Shown piece by piece: positions 47,641 to 56,826 of a stretch of DNA of 64,000 nucleotides. Positions within the stretch are counted from its first letter, which is position 1. Every line of letters starts with the position of its first letter. The position numbers and the translations under genes were made by a program. The notes beneath the pieces were generated by a model. It was not told where the DNA came from and did not search any database. It worked only from the letters and a program-made list of their open reading frames with translations. This DNA comes from Pseudomonas sp. gcc21 (lineage in GTDB: Bacteria > Pseudomonadota > Gammaproteobacteria > Pseudomonadales > Pseudomonadaceae). The DNA is taken from positions 3,162,001 through 3,226,000 of the forward strand of contig NZ_CP051625.1 of NCBI RefSeq assembly GCF_012844345.1, read 5' to 3'.

Positions 47641-48714
47641 TTAGTCTCCGGGGTGTTGTTCTAGCGGAAGGAAAAGGTTGAACTGGGTGTGACCGGGCAA
47701 GCTATCGCATTCAATCAGCCCCTGGTGCTGGCTGATGATGTTCTGCGTGATGGAAAGGCCCAATCCGGTGCCATCGGGACGGCCACTGACCATGGGATAA
47801 AAAATACTGTCGAGCAGCGCAGGGGGAATACCCGGCCCGTTATCAATGACTCGCAGATGGCAGACCAACCGGTGGCGCTTGTGACCGATGGTGAACTGTC
47901 GTAGCGCACGGGTCTGCACGATGATGCGGCCTCGTTCAGCCTGGCTATTTTCGGTGATCGCCTGCATCGCGTTGCGCACGATATTGAGCACTGCCTGGAT
48001 AAGTTGCTCGCGATCGCCCATCAGCTCGGGAATGCTCGGATCGTAATCCCGCTGCAAATCGATCCGCCCGTGTGTTTCGGCCTGTATCAGATGGGCGACC
48101 CGCTCGGTTATCTCGTGGATATTCAGCGGTTGCAGGCTCGGCGGTCGGTAGGGGCCCAGCATGCGGTCGACCAGATTGCGCAGACGGTCAGCTTCTTCAA
48201 TGATGACGTCGGTATAGTCACGCAGCGATTGGTTGGGCAGTTCCCGCGCCAGCAACTGCGCAGCGCCTCGGATGCCACCCAGAGGGTTCTTGATCTCGTG
48301 GGCGAGGCCGCGTACCAGCACTTTGGTGACTTCCTGCTTGGCGAGTTGGGCTTCTTCCTTGGTGATACGCAGCAAGCGGTCGCGCGGATGCACTTCCATC
48401 AGGATCCAGTTATGTCCGGCCGCCGCAAGCGGCGTCACCGTGTAGTCCACGACCAGACTGTTGCCGTTGTTCAGGCTGAGCTGCGCCTCACGTTTGGTGA
48501 AAGCGTGCATGTTGTCCAGCGCATCATGCAGGGAGGCCAGGGCCGAGGCGCGGTCGTGAAAGAAGTCCCCTACAGGTTGCTGCTGCAGTCGCTGACCGCT
48601 TACTTCCAGCAGCATTTCCGCAGCCGGGTTCAGATAACCCAGGCACAGCTGGTCGTCCAACAATACGACGGCGGTGGTGAGGTTCTCGAGAATCTGAATC
48701 CGGTTCGGCAGCAT
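47641..48714 (-). CDS. ntrB: Nitrogen sensor kinase NtrB
   Basis: 357 residues from ATG 48714 (MLPNRIQILENLTTAVV), with GGGGA upstream. Cytoplasmic PII-controlled kinase/phosphatase for NtrC. PAS domain about 8-110, H box with His139 (VRGLAHEIKNPLGGIRGAA), and ATPase motifs LNIVRNAMQAI, VIDNGPGIPP and DGTGLGLSITQNI. No membrane segments. Confidence 0.97.
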   Translation of the reverse strand: MLPNRIQILENLTTAVVLLDDQLCLGYLNPAAEMLLEVSGQRLQQQPVGDFFHDRASALASLHDALDNMHAFTKREAQLSLNNGNSLVVDYTVTPLAAAGHNWILMEVHPRDRLLRITKEEAQLAKQEVTKVLVRGLAHEIKNPLGGIRGAAQLLARELPNQSLRDYTDVIIEEADRLRNLVDRMLGPYRPPSLQPLNIHEITERVAHLIQAETHGRIDLQRDYDPSIPELMGDREQLIQAVLNIVRNAMQAITENSQAERGRIIVQTRALRQFTIGHKRHRLVCHLRVIDNGPGIPPALLDSIFYPMVSGRPDGTGLGLSITQNIISQHQGLIECDSLPGHTQFNLFLPLEQHPGD

Positions 48715-48776
48715 AGTGGTCCCCAAAGGTTTGATAAGTTAAATGCAAGAAGCGAACCAGCCGGGAGCGCTACTCA

Positions 48777-48997
48777 CAAATGAGGGCATTAAAAGCGAGG
48801 GCGGGCCTCATTTGAGATCATTATCTTCCGCGTGGCCCATCTATGGGGCTGCTGATTTTCTAGCGGTTCGCCTGAATGGGCGAGAGCGCACCAGAACTCC
48901 GCACGTCACGCGGCTGGGTGAGGCGTGAGCCGCCGGCATTGCCGTTGAGGTGGGCACTTATGTTACCAGTGCGCACCAAAACAGTGCGCACGGTAAC
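48777..48997. other. Two hairpins between DUF4124 gene and ntrB
   Basis: The 297-base gap 48715-49011 has no supported gene. It contains CAAATGAGG / CCTCATTTG (48777-48785 and 48806-48814) and a long stem GTTACC-a-GTGCGCAC / GTGCGCAC-GGTAAC with a 7-base loop (48962-48997). The second lies 14 bases after the DUF4124 stop (minus strand) and may end that transcript, though no T-run follows. The ntrB promoter should lie in between. Confidence 0.55.
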
Positions 48998-49011
48998 GGA
49001 GGGAGAGCGGA

Positions 49012-49656
49012 TCAGTTACCAGACCGGCTGGGAGCAGGGACGTTGGGTGCGCGCGGTGCGGCGGGAGCGCGGGGCGCCTGATTGGCACTGGCGCGACCCG
49101 GCTGGTTCAACGAGGTGCGCTGGATGTGGATCTGAAGCGGCTTGCTGCGCTGGATGACTTCGCCTCGAACGTTGACGACGACAGCGGTGATCGCGTGGCT
49201 GCCCCGATCCAGCTCATTGAGCTGCAGCTGATGGGTCGCATTGCCGTTTCCGGGCACCGGTTCGCTGGCGAGGCTGCCATCCACTTCGGCACGTAGCAGG
49301 TGGTTGCCGCTGAGCGGTGGGTCGGTCTCGACAGTAAGGCTCAAGGTGCCGTCGTTGGCGCGAACAGCCTGATCGTTTCCAGGCGAGGTGATCGCCAGCC
49401 GCTGGTAAGCGATCTGGGACTGCTGTCCGGATGAACGGGAAGGGTCCCGGTCGTTTTCCTGCCATTCCATCGTCGAGGCTGGAGGTGGCTCGATGGTATT
49501 CACCGGCCCCAGGTCAATGCTGTCTGCGTCCGGGTGAGGCTGATCGGAAAAAACGCGATTGCCGTTTTCGTCAGTCCAGGAAAAGACCTGGGCTGAAAGG
49601 CTGCCCGCGTAAAGCACCAGCAAGACCATGCTGGCCAGAATCGATATGCGAACCAT
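49012..49656 (-). CDS. DUF4124 domain exported protein
   Basis: 214 residues with a signal peptide MVRISILASMVLLVLYAGSL cleaved near SAQ. The DUF4124 domain is at residues 23-60 (VFSWTDENGNRVFSDQPHPD). The middle is beta-rich, like an Ig-type domain (RLAITSPGNDQAVRAND ... LRAEVDGSLASEPVPG), and the C-terminus is Pro/Ala/Arg-rich and disordered. Function unknown. It sits between glnA and ntrB on the same strand, an arrangement common in Pseudomonas. Confidence 0.88.
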   Translation of the reverse strand: MVRISILASMVLLVLYAGSLSAQVFSWTDENGNRVFSDQPHPDADSIDLGPVNTIEPPPASTMEWQENDRDPSRSSGQQSQIAYQRLAITSPGNDQAVRANDGTLSLTVETDPPLSGNHLLRAEVDGSLASEPVPGNGNATHQLQLNELDRGSHAITAVVVNVRGEVIQRSKPLQIHIQRTSLNQPGRASANQAPRAPAAPRAPNVPAPSRSGN

Positions 49657-49809
49657 GCTGCTTTACTCCTGTGGATTGCCCTTGGGCGTGTCTCGGTCAT
49701 GTGCCGTACAACCCGAAGGGACGGGGCCGTTTTGCAACGGCAACAGAGCTTAAGAGTTGCATCCCGCGCAGTGGCTGGCAAGTTGCTATGTCTCAGTTGC
49801 GGACAGACG

Positions 49810-49839
49810 AAAAAAAAGGGCGTCCCAACGGACGCCCTT
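49810..49839 (-). terminator. Terminator of glnA
   Basis: On the minus strand a 10-base stem AAGGGCGTCC / GGACGCCCTT with a 4-base loop runs directly into a T-tract (the A8 at 49810-49817 on the plus strand). It starts 18 bases after the glnA stop. A classic intrinsic terminator. Confidence 0.9.
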
Positions 49840-49857
49840 CTTCTAATCAACGGTCAA

Positions 49858-51261
49858 TCAGACGCTGTAGTACAGATCGTACTCAAGCGGGTGAACGAAG
49901 GTACGCACCTTCAGTTCTTCAGCCGATTTGAGTTCGATGAAGGCATCGATCAGCTCATCGGTGAATACGCCGCCCTTGGTCAGGTACTCGCGGTCGCTGC
50001 TGAGCGCTTCGAGTGCTTCCTTCAGGCTGCCGCATACCTGCGGGATCTGCTGTGCTTCTTCCGGAGGCAGGTCATACAGGTTCTTGTCCGCAGCGTCGCC
50101 GGGGTGGATCTTGTTCTGGATGCCATCCAGGCCGGCCATCAACAGTGCAGAGAAGGCGAGGTAGGGGTTGGCAGCCGGATCCGGGAAGCGGGCTTCGATA
50201 CGGCGCGCCTTGGGGCTGGAAACATAGGGAATCCGGATCGAGGCGGAACGGTTGCGGGCCGAGTAGGCCAGCATGACCGGTGCTTCGAAGCCCGGAACCA
50301 GGCGCTTATACGAGTTGGTCGACGGGTTGGTGAAGGCATTCAGCGACTTGCCGTGCTTGATGATGCCGCCGATGAAGTACAGGGCAGTATCGGACAAACC
50401 GGAATAGCCTTCGCCTGCGAAGGTGTTCTTGCCATCCTTGGAGATGGACATGTGCACGTGCATGCCAGACCCGTTGTCGCCGTATAGCGGCTTGGGCATA
50501 AAGGTCGCTGTCTTGCCGAAAGCATCGGCCACGTTGTGCACGCAGTATTTCAGGGTTTGAACTTCGTCAGCCTTGTGCACCAGGGTGTTGAACTGTACGC
50601 CGATCTCATTCTGGCCGGCGGTGGCGACTTCGTGGTGATGTACTTCGATGACCAGGCCCATTTCCTCCATGGCGTTACACATGGCGGTACGCAGCTCGTG
50701 GTCGTGATCAACCGGCGGAACCGGGAAGTAGCCGCCTTTGGTGGCAGGGCGGTGACCCTTGTTACCGGTCTCGAAGTCCGCATCGGTGTTCCAGCCTGCC
50801 TGTTCGGAAAAGATCTTGAACATGGAGCCGGACATATCGGACTTGAATTTCACTTCGTCGAAGACGAAAAATTCAGGTTCCGGGCCAACGAAGACAGTGT
50901 CACCGATACCGGTGGATTTCAGATATTCTTCGGCGCGGCGGGCGATGCTGCGTGGATCGCGCTCGTAACCCTGCATGGTGGAAGGTTCGATGATGTCGCA
51001 GACGATGATCAGCGTCGGTTCTTCGGTAAAGGGGTCCAGAACCGAGGTTTCGTCATCGGGCATCAGGATCATGTCGGAAGCTTCGATTCCCTTCCAGCCA
51101 GCGATGGAGGAGCCGTCGAACATCTTGCCTTCTTCAAAAAAATCATCCTTGACGTCGCGGGCCGGCATTGTCACGTGGTGTTGCTTGCCCTTGGTATCAG
51201 TGAAGCGCAGGTCGACCCACTTCACGTCAAATTCCTGGATCAGTTGCATCGCTTTCGACAT
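49858..51261 (-). CDS. glnA: Glutamine synthetase type I
   Basis: 467 residues from ATG 51261 ([15 protein letters not shown]), preceded by GGAGGAAACC. Makes glutamine from glutamate and ammonia. Conserved parts: [18 protein letters not shown], the metal-site [22 protein letters not shown] and [19 protein letters not shown]. The adenylylation site is the Tyr of [10 protein letters not shown] (about residue 396). Expressed from a sigma-54 promoter upstream, with NtrBC encoded downstream. Confidence 0.98.
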   Translation of the reverse strand: MSKAMQLIQEFDVKWVDLRFTDTKGKQHHVTMPARDVKDDFFEEGKMFDGSSIAGWKGIEASDMILMPDDETSVLDPFTEEPTLIIVCDIIEPSTMQGYERDPRSIARRAEEYLKSTGIGDTVFVGPEPEFFVFDEVKFKSDMSGSMFKIFSEQAGWNTDADFETGNKGHRPATKGGYFPVPPVDHDHELRTAMCNAMEEMGLVIEVHHHEVATAGQNEIGVQFNTLVHKADEVQTLKYCVHNVADAFGKTATFMPKPLYGDNGSGMHVHMSISKDGKNTFAGEGYSGLSDTALYFIGGIIKHGKSLNAFTNPSTNSYKRLVPGFEAPVMLAYSARNRSASIRIPYVSSPKARRIEARFPDPAANPYLAFSALLMAGLDGIQNKIHPGDAADKNLYDLPPEEAQQIPQVCGSLKEALEALSSDREYLTKGGVFTDELIDAFIELKSAEELKVRTFVHPLEYDLYYSV

Positions 51262-51353
51262 GGTTTCCTCCAAAGAAACATTTGCCCGGGCGGCTAGCCC
51301 GGATCTTCAAATTCGAGCGGAATTCAGTTCCCGCATCCGCTGAGGTACAGGTT

Positions 51354-51369
51354 AGCAAAAGCTATGCCA
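51354..51369 (-). promoter_or_regulatory. Sigma-54 promoter of glnA
   Basis: Minus-strand sequence TGGCATAGCTTTTGCT fits the sigma-54 consensus TGGCAYRNNNNTTGCW at every fixed position, with the -24 GG and -12 GC ten bases apart. Expected transcription start is near 51344, giving a leader of about 80 bases before the ATG at 51261. Confidence 0.85.
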
Positions 51370-51472
51370 TATCGAAGCCGCGCTGAAATGGGCACGATAG
51401 AGCTATATAGCGACTTGTGGTGCAGCAGGGCGCCGTTGCGCTGCGCAATTAGAGTGCAGTAAACCACGTTAG

Positions 51473-51489
51473 TGCTCAAATTTGGTGCA
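51473..51489. promoter_or_regulatory. Candidate NtrC binding site for glnA
   Basis: TGCTCAAATTTGGTGCA matches the NtrC palindrome TGCACC-N5-GGTGCA at 10 of 12 positions and lies about 105 bases upstream of the -24 element. A second half-site GGTGCA is at 51419-51424, closer to the promoter. This is the usual placement for activation by looping. Confidence 0.6.
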
Positions 51490-51526
51490 GATTATACAGC
51501 TCGGCCCTTCACAACCGGTATAGGCG

Positions 51527-51532
51527 TATAAT
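51527..51532 (+). promoter_or_regulatory. -10 box of thiI
   Basis: A perfect TATAAT stands 28 bases before the thiI ATG. The region where a -35 box should be (GCCCTT) is poor, so an activator or extended contacts may be needed. It lies in the glnA-thiI divergent region. Confidence 0.55.
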
Positions 51533-51560
51533 GCTGCGCTTTGCCTGGTTGTCGCCGCTC

Positions 51561-53018
51561 ATGAAACTGATCATCAAGTTCTTCCCAGAAATAACCATCA
51601 AGACTCGCCAGGTGCGCAAGCGCTTCGTGCATCAGCTCAAGACCAACGTGCGCGTGCTGCTCACCGCCATTGATCCGGGCGTGAAGGTGGGTGGTTCCTG
51701 GGACAGTCTCGAGGTCGTGCTCGGCGATGACCCTTCTGTGCAGCAGCGCTGCATCGAACGCCTGTGCAATACCCCGGGTATCGCCCACATACTCGAGGTG
51801 CGTGACTATCCGTTGGAGACACTCGATGAGCTGGCCGAACTGTGCGTCGCCAGTTTCGGCGATCAGGTCCGCGGGCGGACCTTTGCTGTGCGCTGCAAGC
51901 GCGTAGGCCGGCATTCGTTCAGCTCGCAGGATGTAGCTCGGCTTGTCGGGGAGCAGCTCATGGCGCGCTGCGGTGCGACAGGCGTTTCGCTCAAGGCGCC
52001 CGATGTCGAGGTCAAGCTGGATGTGCGGGATAACCGCATCTGGCTGATCCAGGCTCGTCACGAGGGGATGGGGGGGTTTCCGCTGGGCACGCTTGAGCCG
52101 GTGCTCAGCCTTTTGTCCGGCGGTTTCGACTCAACTGTCGCCAGTTACCAGATGCTGCAGCGCGGACTGCTGCCGCATTTCGTTTTTTTCAACCTCGGCG
52201 GACGCGCGCACGAGCTGGGCGTCAGACAGGTGGCTCACTACCTGTGGGAGCGGTATGCGGCGAGCCATCGCCTGCGTTTTATCAGCGTACCCTTCGAGGG
52301 GGTGGTGGCAGAGCTCCTACAGAACGTCGAGAACAGCCAGATGGGCGTTGTGCTCAAGCGCATGATGTTGCGGGCGGCAAACCGTATCGCCTGGCGCCTG
52401 GACCTGAACGCACTGGTGACCGGCGAGGCGATCTCACAGGTCGCGAGCCAGACGTTGCCCAACCTGGCGGTTATCGATCAGGTTAGTGATCTGCTGGTTC
52501 TGCGTCCTCTTATCACCAGCAGCAAGATGGATATCATTGACACCGCCCGGCGCATTGGCACCGAAGCCTTCTCCAGCAGCATGCCGGAATATTGCGGCGT
52601 CATTTCGGTCAATCCGGCGATCCGCACCTCACCTGCCAAGGTTGCCGAGGCGGAAGCCAGCTTTGATTTCGCCATTCTTGATGAAGCGGTGAAGAGCGCG
52701 CGGTATAGCGATTGCAGCGAGCTTGAGCTGGATCTCGAGGGAGCTGACGCGGTCGAACTGGTCAGCCAGGCGCTGCCGGGTCAGGTAGTCCTGGATATTC
52801 GTGCGCCGGACGAGCAGGAGCTCAATCCGCTGCAAATTCCGGGCGTTGAGGTCATGCACGTGCCGTTCTATACCCTGAACAGCCGCTTTGCCGGGCTGGA
52901 CGCGTCGCGGGCTTATCTCCTGTACTGCGACAAGGGTGTCATGAGCCAGCTGCACGCTCAGTACCTGCTTGATGCGGGGCACGGCAACATCCGTGTGCTA
53001 CGATTGCCCAAGGTCTGA
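51561..53018 (+). CDS. thiI: tRNA 4-thiouridine synthetase ThiI
   Basis: 485 residues from ATG 51561. Makes 4-thiouridine at position 8 of tRNA and supplies sulfur for thiamine. Ferredoxin-like and THUMP domains (1-165), PP-loop ATPase SGGFDS (186-191), and a C-terminal rhodanese domain with Cys456 (YCDKGVMS). Cys345 (PEYCGVIS) is the disulfide partner, as in E. coli. An ATG at 51531 lies in the -10 box and is rejected. In Pseudomonas it is likewise divergent from glnA. Confidence 0.96.
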   Translation: MKLIIKFFPEITIKTRQVRKRFVHQLKTNVRVLLTAIDPGVKVGGSWDSLEVVLGDDPSVQQRCIERLCNTPGIAHILEVRDYPLETLDELAELCVASFGDQVRGRTFAVRCKRVGRHSFSSQDVARLVGEQLMARCGATGVSLKAPDVEVKLDVRDNRIWLIQARHEGMGGFPLGTLEPVLSLLSGGFDSTVASYQMLQRGLLPHFVFFNLGGRAHELGVRQVAHYLWERYAASHRLRFISVPFEGVVAELLQNVENSQMGVVLKRMMLRAANRIAWRLDLNALVTGEAISQVASQTLPNLAVIDQVSDLLVLRPLITSSKMDIIDTARRIGTEAFSSSMPEYCGVISVNPAIRTSPAKVAEAEASFDFAILDEAVKSARYSDCSELELDLEGADAVELVSQALPGQVVLDIRAPDEQELNPLQIPGVEVMHVPFYTLNSRFAGLDASRAYLLYCDKGVMSQLHAQYLLDAGHGNIRVLRLPKV

Positions 53019-53096
53019 GTCAGACTTACAGACAGTCCAGAATGGGTCTGTGACGGTGTTTCGTTCAAAAAACATACACTGTCACGGCTGTCTCTG

Positions 53097-53102
53097 TATA
53101 AT
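53097..53102 (+). promoter_or_regulatory. -10 box of typA
   Basis: TATAAT 57 bases before the typA GTG; the expected -35 position reads ATACAC, a weak match. ACAGAC / GTCTGT pairs after thiI (near 53030-53053) may form a weak hairpin. Confidence 0.5.
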
Positions 53103-53158
53103 GCCCCCCTCATTTTTATAAGCCGGCCGACAGCCGCGCATTTCCCAGGACGTCCATA

Positions 53159-54970
53159 GTGATCGAGAATCTCCGTAATATTGCCATTATTGCCCACGTT
53201 GACCACGGCAAGACCACACTGGTCGACAAGCTGCTGCGTCTGTCCGGCACCCTGGACCGTAAGGAGCTCGAGAACGAGCGCGTGATGGATAGCAATGACC
53301 AGGAAAAAGAGCGCGGCATCACCATTCTGGCGAAGAACACCGCTCTGAAATGGAACGGCTACGACATCAACATCGTTGATACCCCCGGCCACGCCGATTT
53401 CGGCGGCGAAGTAGAGCGCGTGATGAGCATGGTCGATTCCGTGTTGCTGGTCGTTGATGCGCAGGATGGTCCCATGCCGCAGACGCGTTTCGTTACGCAA
53501 AAAGCCTTCAAGGCGGGTCTGCGTCCTATCGTGGTCATCAACAAGATTGACCGCCCGGGTGCGCGCCCGGACTGGGTCGTTGACCAGATCTTCGATCTGT
53601 TTGATAACCTCGGCGCGACCGACGAGCAATTGGACTTCCCAATCGTGTACGCCAGCGCCCTGAACGGGATCGCCGGTCTGGACCACGAGAAGATGGACGA
53701 CAACATGGACGCGCTGTTCCAGGCGATCGTCGACCATGTTCCGACGCCCGCTGTCGACGTGGATGGCCCGTTCCAGATGCAGATTTCCCAGTTGGACTAC
53801 AACAGCTTCCTGGGTGTAATCGGTATCGGTCGTATCGCGCGCGGCACCGTCAAGACCAACACCCCGGTCATCGCCATCGGTCCGGATGGCAAGAAGCGCC
53901 AGGGCCGGATTCTGAAGATCATGGGCCACTCCGGCTTGCAGCGGGTTGAAGTCGATCAGGCCCAGGCCGGTGATATCGTCTGCGTCAGCGGTATGGACGA
54001 GCTGTATATCTCCGACACGCTGTGCGACATGAACAACGTTGAAGCACTACCGCCGTTGTCAGTCGACGAGCCGACCGTCTCCATGACATTCCAGGTCAAC
54101 GACTCGCCGTTCTGCGGTAAGGAAGGCAAGTTCGTTACCAGCCGCAACATCAAGGAACGCCTGGAACGAGAGCTGCTGCACAACGTTGCGCTGCGCGTTG
54201 ACCAGGGCGATGACGCAGACAAGTTCAAGGTCTCCGGTCGTGGCGAGCTGCACCTGTCGGTATTGATCGAAACCATGCGCCGTGAAGGTTTCGAGCTGGC
54301 CGTTGGCCGTCCTGAAGTAGTCATCAAGGAAGTCGACGGCGAGAAGCAGGAGCCGTACGAAAACGTCACCATCGATATCGAAGAAGTTCATCAGGGTCCG
54401 GTAATGGAACAGATGGGTCTGCGTAAAGGTGACCTGAGCAACATGGTTCCGGATGGCAAGGGCCGTATCCGTCTCGAGTACACCGTACCCGCACGCGGTC
54501 TGATCGGTTTCCGTAACTCGTTCCTTACCATGACGTCAGGCAGCGGTATTCTAACCTCTACCTTCAGTCACTACGGTCCGCTCAAGGGTGGCGAAGTAGG
54601 TCACCGTCAGAGCGGTGTGCTGGTCTCCATGGCCACTGGCAAGGCGCTGACCTATTCGCTGGAAACCCTGCAGAGCCGCGGCAAGCTGTTCCTTGCTCCG
54701 GGTGACGAGATCTATGAAGGTCAGCTGGCCGGCATTCACAGCCGTGACAACGATCTGGTGATCAACCCCACCAAGGGCAAGAAGCTCGACAACATGCGTG
54801 CTTCTGGCAAGGACGAAACCATTGCCTTGGTTCCGCCGATTCGCTTCACCCTCGAACAGGCACTTGAGTTCATCGATGATGACGAGCTGGTCGAGGTAAC
54901 GCCGAAGTCGATTCGTCTGCGCAAGAAGATTCTCGACGAGAACCTGCGCAAGCGTGCCAGCAAGGGCTAA
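53159..54970 (+). CDS. typA: Ribosome-associated GTPase TypA/BipA
   Basis: 603 residues from a GTG (53159), as homologues start [20 protein letters not shown]. An EF-G-like GTPase that helps 50S assembly, needed at low temperature and under stress. G1 is [10 protein letters not shown]3 [11 protein letters not shown] and G4 [10 protein letters not shown]; domains II, III and V follow, with the TypA-specific C-terminal domain [21 protein letters not shown]. It is followed by a strong terminator. Confidence 0.97.
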   Translation: MIENLRNIAIIAHVDHGKTTLVDKLLRLSGTLDRKELENERVMDSNDQEKERGITILAKNTALKWNGYDINIVDTPGHADFGGEVERVMSMVDSVLLVVDAQDGPMPQTRFVTQKAFKAGLRPIVVINKIDRPGARPDWVVDQIFDLFDNLGATDEQLDFPIVYASALNGIAGLDHEKMDDNMDALFQAIVDHVPTPAVDVDGPFQMQISQLDYNSFLGVIGIGRIARGTVKTNTPVIAIGPDGKKRQGRILKIMGHSGLQRVEVDQAQAGDIVCVSGMDELYISDTLCDMNNVEALPPLSVDEPTVSMTFQVNDSPFCGKEGKFVTSRNIKERLERELLHNVALRVDQGDDADKFKVSGRGELHLSVLIETMRREGFELAVGRPEVVIKEVDGEKQEPYENVTIDIEEVHQGPVMEQMGLRKGDLSNMVPDGKGRIRLEYTVPARGLIGFRNSFLTMTSGSGILTSTFSHYGPLKGGEVGHRQSGVLVSMATGKALTYSLETLQSRGKLFLAPGDEIYEGQLAGIHSRDNDLVINPTKGKKLDNMRASGKDETIALVPPIRFTLEQALEFIDDDELVEVTPKSIRLRKKILDENLRKRASKG

Positions 54971-54989
54971 CGTTTTACGTTGAACAAGA

Positions 54990-55014
54990 AACCCGCCACT
55001 CAGGCGGGTTTTTT
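54990..55014 (+). terminator. Terminator of typA
   Basis: Perfect 8-base stem AACCCGCC / GGCGGGTT with a 5-base loop followed by TTTT, 19 bases after the stop. Classic intrinsic terminator. Confidence 0.92.
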
Positions 55015-55160
55015 GTGCCGGTTTGTCCGTCATCGTGCAGTACCGACGATCACGAGTGCTGAGCCTGTGGTGGCTAATCGATACATGGATCAGTGGCCTA
55101 GCCCATTTGTGTGAGCGGGCTACCGGCGACAGCTTTCCACCCGATTGGGATTGCGAACTG

Positions 55161-55179
55161 CCCCGCTTTTCGGGGTTTT
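55161..55179 (+). terminator. Second terminator-like hairpin before the beta-helix gene
   Basis: CCCCG-CTTTT-CGGGG-TTTT, only plus-strand oriented, 147 bases after the typA terminator and 72 bases before the next ATG. With no gene between 55015 and 55160, it may end a small RNA or act as a leader attenuator. Confidence 0.5.
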
Positions 55180-55251
55180 GGCGTTATGCCTTTCTGAGCG
55201 AGCCGATTAGGGTTAGTGCACCCTGGCCGGGAGAACAACAGGAAGCCAATA

Positions 55252-56826
55252 ATGCCATCATTCTCAGCCCTCCGTTTGCCTGCGGCGCTCGTCGCACTTG
55301 CCTATGTCCTGGCCGCGCCGTTGCCAGCCACTGCCGGGCCCGGCTTCCTCTCTTTGCCAGGAATAATGATGCCTGCGGCGAACCCGGTGCCAACGCCGGA
55401 GCCGGTAACAGAAATAACGGCCAGCACGCGTGTGAACGGCAATCAGGTCAGCATCGACTGGGTCGCGACTGGCGTGGCGGTTCGTGATCAGGAGATCTAC
55501 CGCCACACCCAGGCGGAGCTCAATGGCCGGGTGCGTATTGCTTCATTAAGCGGCACCGCCCGAAGCTTTACCGATACCAATCTTGCGCCGGGCACTTATT
55601 ACTACTCGATCAAGGTTCGCGATACGGCGCTTCAGGTAATCAATTCGAATGCAGCACGCGCGGTGGTGGCAGGTGACAACCCGGGCGATGAGCCGACGTT
55701 TGATGCGGAGGTATTCCGTAACGGAGATGCCTGGACCGCGCGCAATGGCAACAACGTGGTCTATCGCGGCGGCGACATGCTGGATGCAATGCAGGCCGCG
55801 GTAGATAGTCTGACACCCGGGCGTACCCGCAAGGAAACCGTACTGGTACGTGATTCCGGTGTGGTCGGGCCCCATGCGTGGGATGGTGATGTCAAATCCG
55901 TGGACCTGCCCAGTTACACCATTCTTGATGTGCGCGGGACTATCCGGGTCGAGGATAGCGGTGACGATACCATCGTGCCCATCCGCGCGATGCGCGCCAA
56001 GGCAATCGAGATCCGTAATCTGAAAATCGAAGGCAACCCGCGCTACGGGGTCTGGATTCAGAGCTCGAGCGATGTTCAGCTGGGTCACATTCAGATGCTG
56101 TTGCATGCGACCAGAACAGTGGGTCTGGGTATCCGGATCGATCATGCCAAGGGGCCGCGCTCAAGCAAGGTACGCCTGGATTACGCGCGCATCGAGGGCT
56201 CAAAGCACCACGGCGTCGAGACCTATGGCGTGGACGATCTGGTCATTGGCAACGTGGTAACAGTGGATACCGGCGGCTCGGGGCTGATACTAAACGATAC
56301 CAGCAACGCTCGAGTCGGATCCGTGCATGCCACGCGACCGAGCGTTAACGGTGGAGGGTACGCTGGACTGCGGCTGGCCAACAACGCGGGACCTGATATC
56401 CGAGTCGATCAGGTAACGGTCCGTGGCGGCGCACGTGGAGTGTTCTGCGTATCGGGTAGCCACGGTATTACTGTCGACCGGGTCGACATCGAGGGAACCG
56501 GCCAACAGGGCATTCTGATCGAGGACTGCCAGTCCGTTTCGATTAATGGAGGCAGTGTGCGTAACAGCAATGCTGAAGGCGCACGGATCGCCTCTCGCAC
56601 CTCCAACGAACATCGCCCCTCTTCCAATAACACCCTGCAGAACCTGCGCATCACCGATGACCGGCGCAATCCTGCCCAGCCGTATGGCATTCGGGAAACC
56701 GCAGCAGGCGGAACCAGCAACAACCGCATCCTCAATAACGATCTGCGTAATGCCGGCACGGTAACCGATCTGGCGACGGAAGCGCCGGGCACTCGCGTAT
56801 CAGGCAACCGGTTGACCGGGCAATAA
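55252..56826 (+). CDS. Secreted right-handed beta-helix protein
   Basis: 524 residues from ATG 55252 (AGGAAG upstream). A signal peptide (about 1-28, ending ATA) is followed by a Pro-rich linker, a fibronectin type III-like domain (about 45-140; SIDWVATGVAVRDQEIYR, APGTYYYSIKVRD), and a parallel beta-helix (about 220-510) with repeated short strands such as RYGVWIQSSSDVQLG, HHGVETYGVDDLVIG and GARGVFCVSGSHGITVD. Such folds occur in polysaccharide lyases, but I see no catalytic residues that name a substrate. Directly downstream is a pectate lyase remnant, which supports a role on plant or algal glycans. Confidence 0.8.
   Translation: MPSFSALRLPAALVALAYVLAAPLPATAGPGFLSLPGIMMPAANPVPTPEPVTEITASTRVNGNQVSIDWVATGVAVRDQEIYRHTQAELNGRVRIASLSGTARSFTDTNLAPGTYYYSIKVRDTALQVINSNAARAVVAGDNPGDEPTFDAEVFRNGDAWTARNGNNVVYRGGDMLDAMQAAVDSLTPGRTRKETVLVRDSGVVGPHAWDGDVKSVDLPSYTILDVRGTIRVEDSGDDTIVPIRAMRAKAIEIRNLKIEGNPRYGVWIQSSSDVQLGHIQMLLHATRTVGLGIRIDHAKGPRSSKVRLDYARIEGSKHHGVETYGVDDLVIGNVVTVDTGGSGLILNDTSNARVGSVHATRPSVNGGGYAGLRLANNAGPDIRVDQVTVRGGARGVFCVSGSHGITVDRVDIEGTGQQGILIEDCQSVSINGGSVRNSNAEGARIASRTSNEHRPSSNNTLQNLRITDDRRNPAQPYGIRETAAGGTSNNRILNNDLRNAGTVTDLATEAPGTRVSGNRLTGQ

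Noticed and set aside
55023..55487. 154-codon frame before and into the beta-helix gene
   Set aside because: It crosses a terminator and overlaps a gene with a clear signal peptide and ribosome site.
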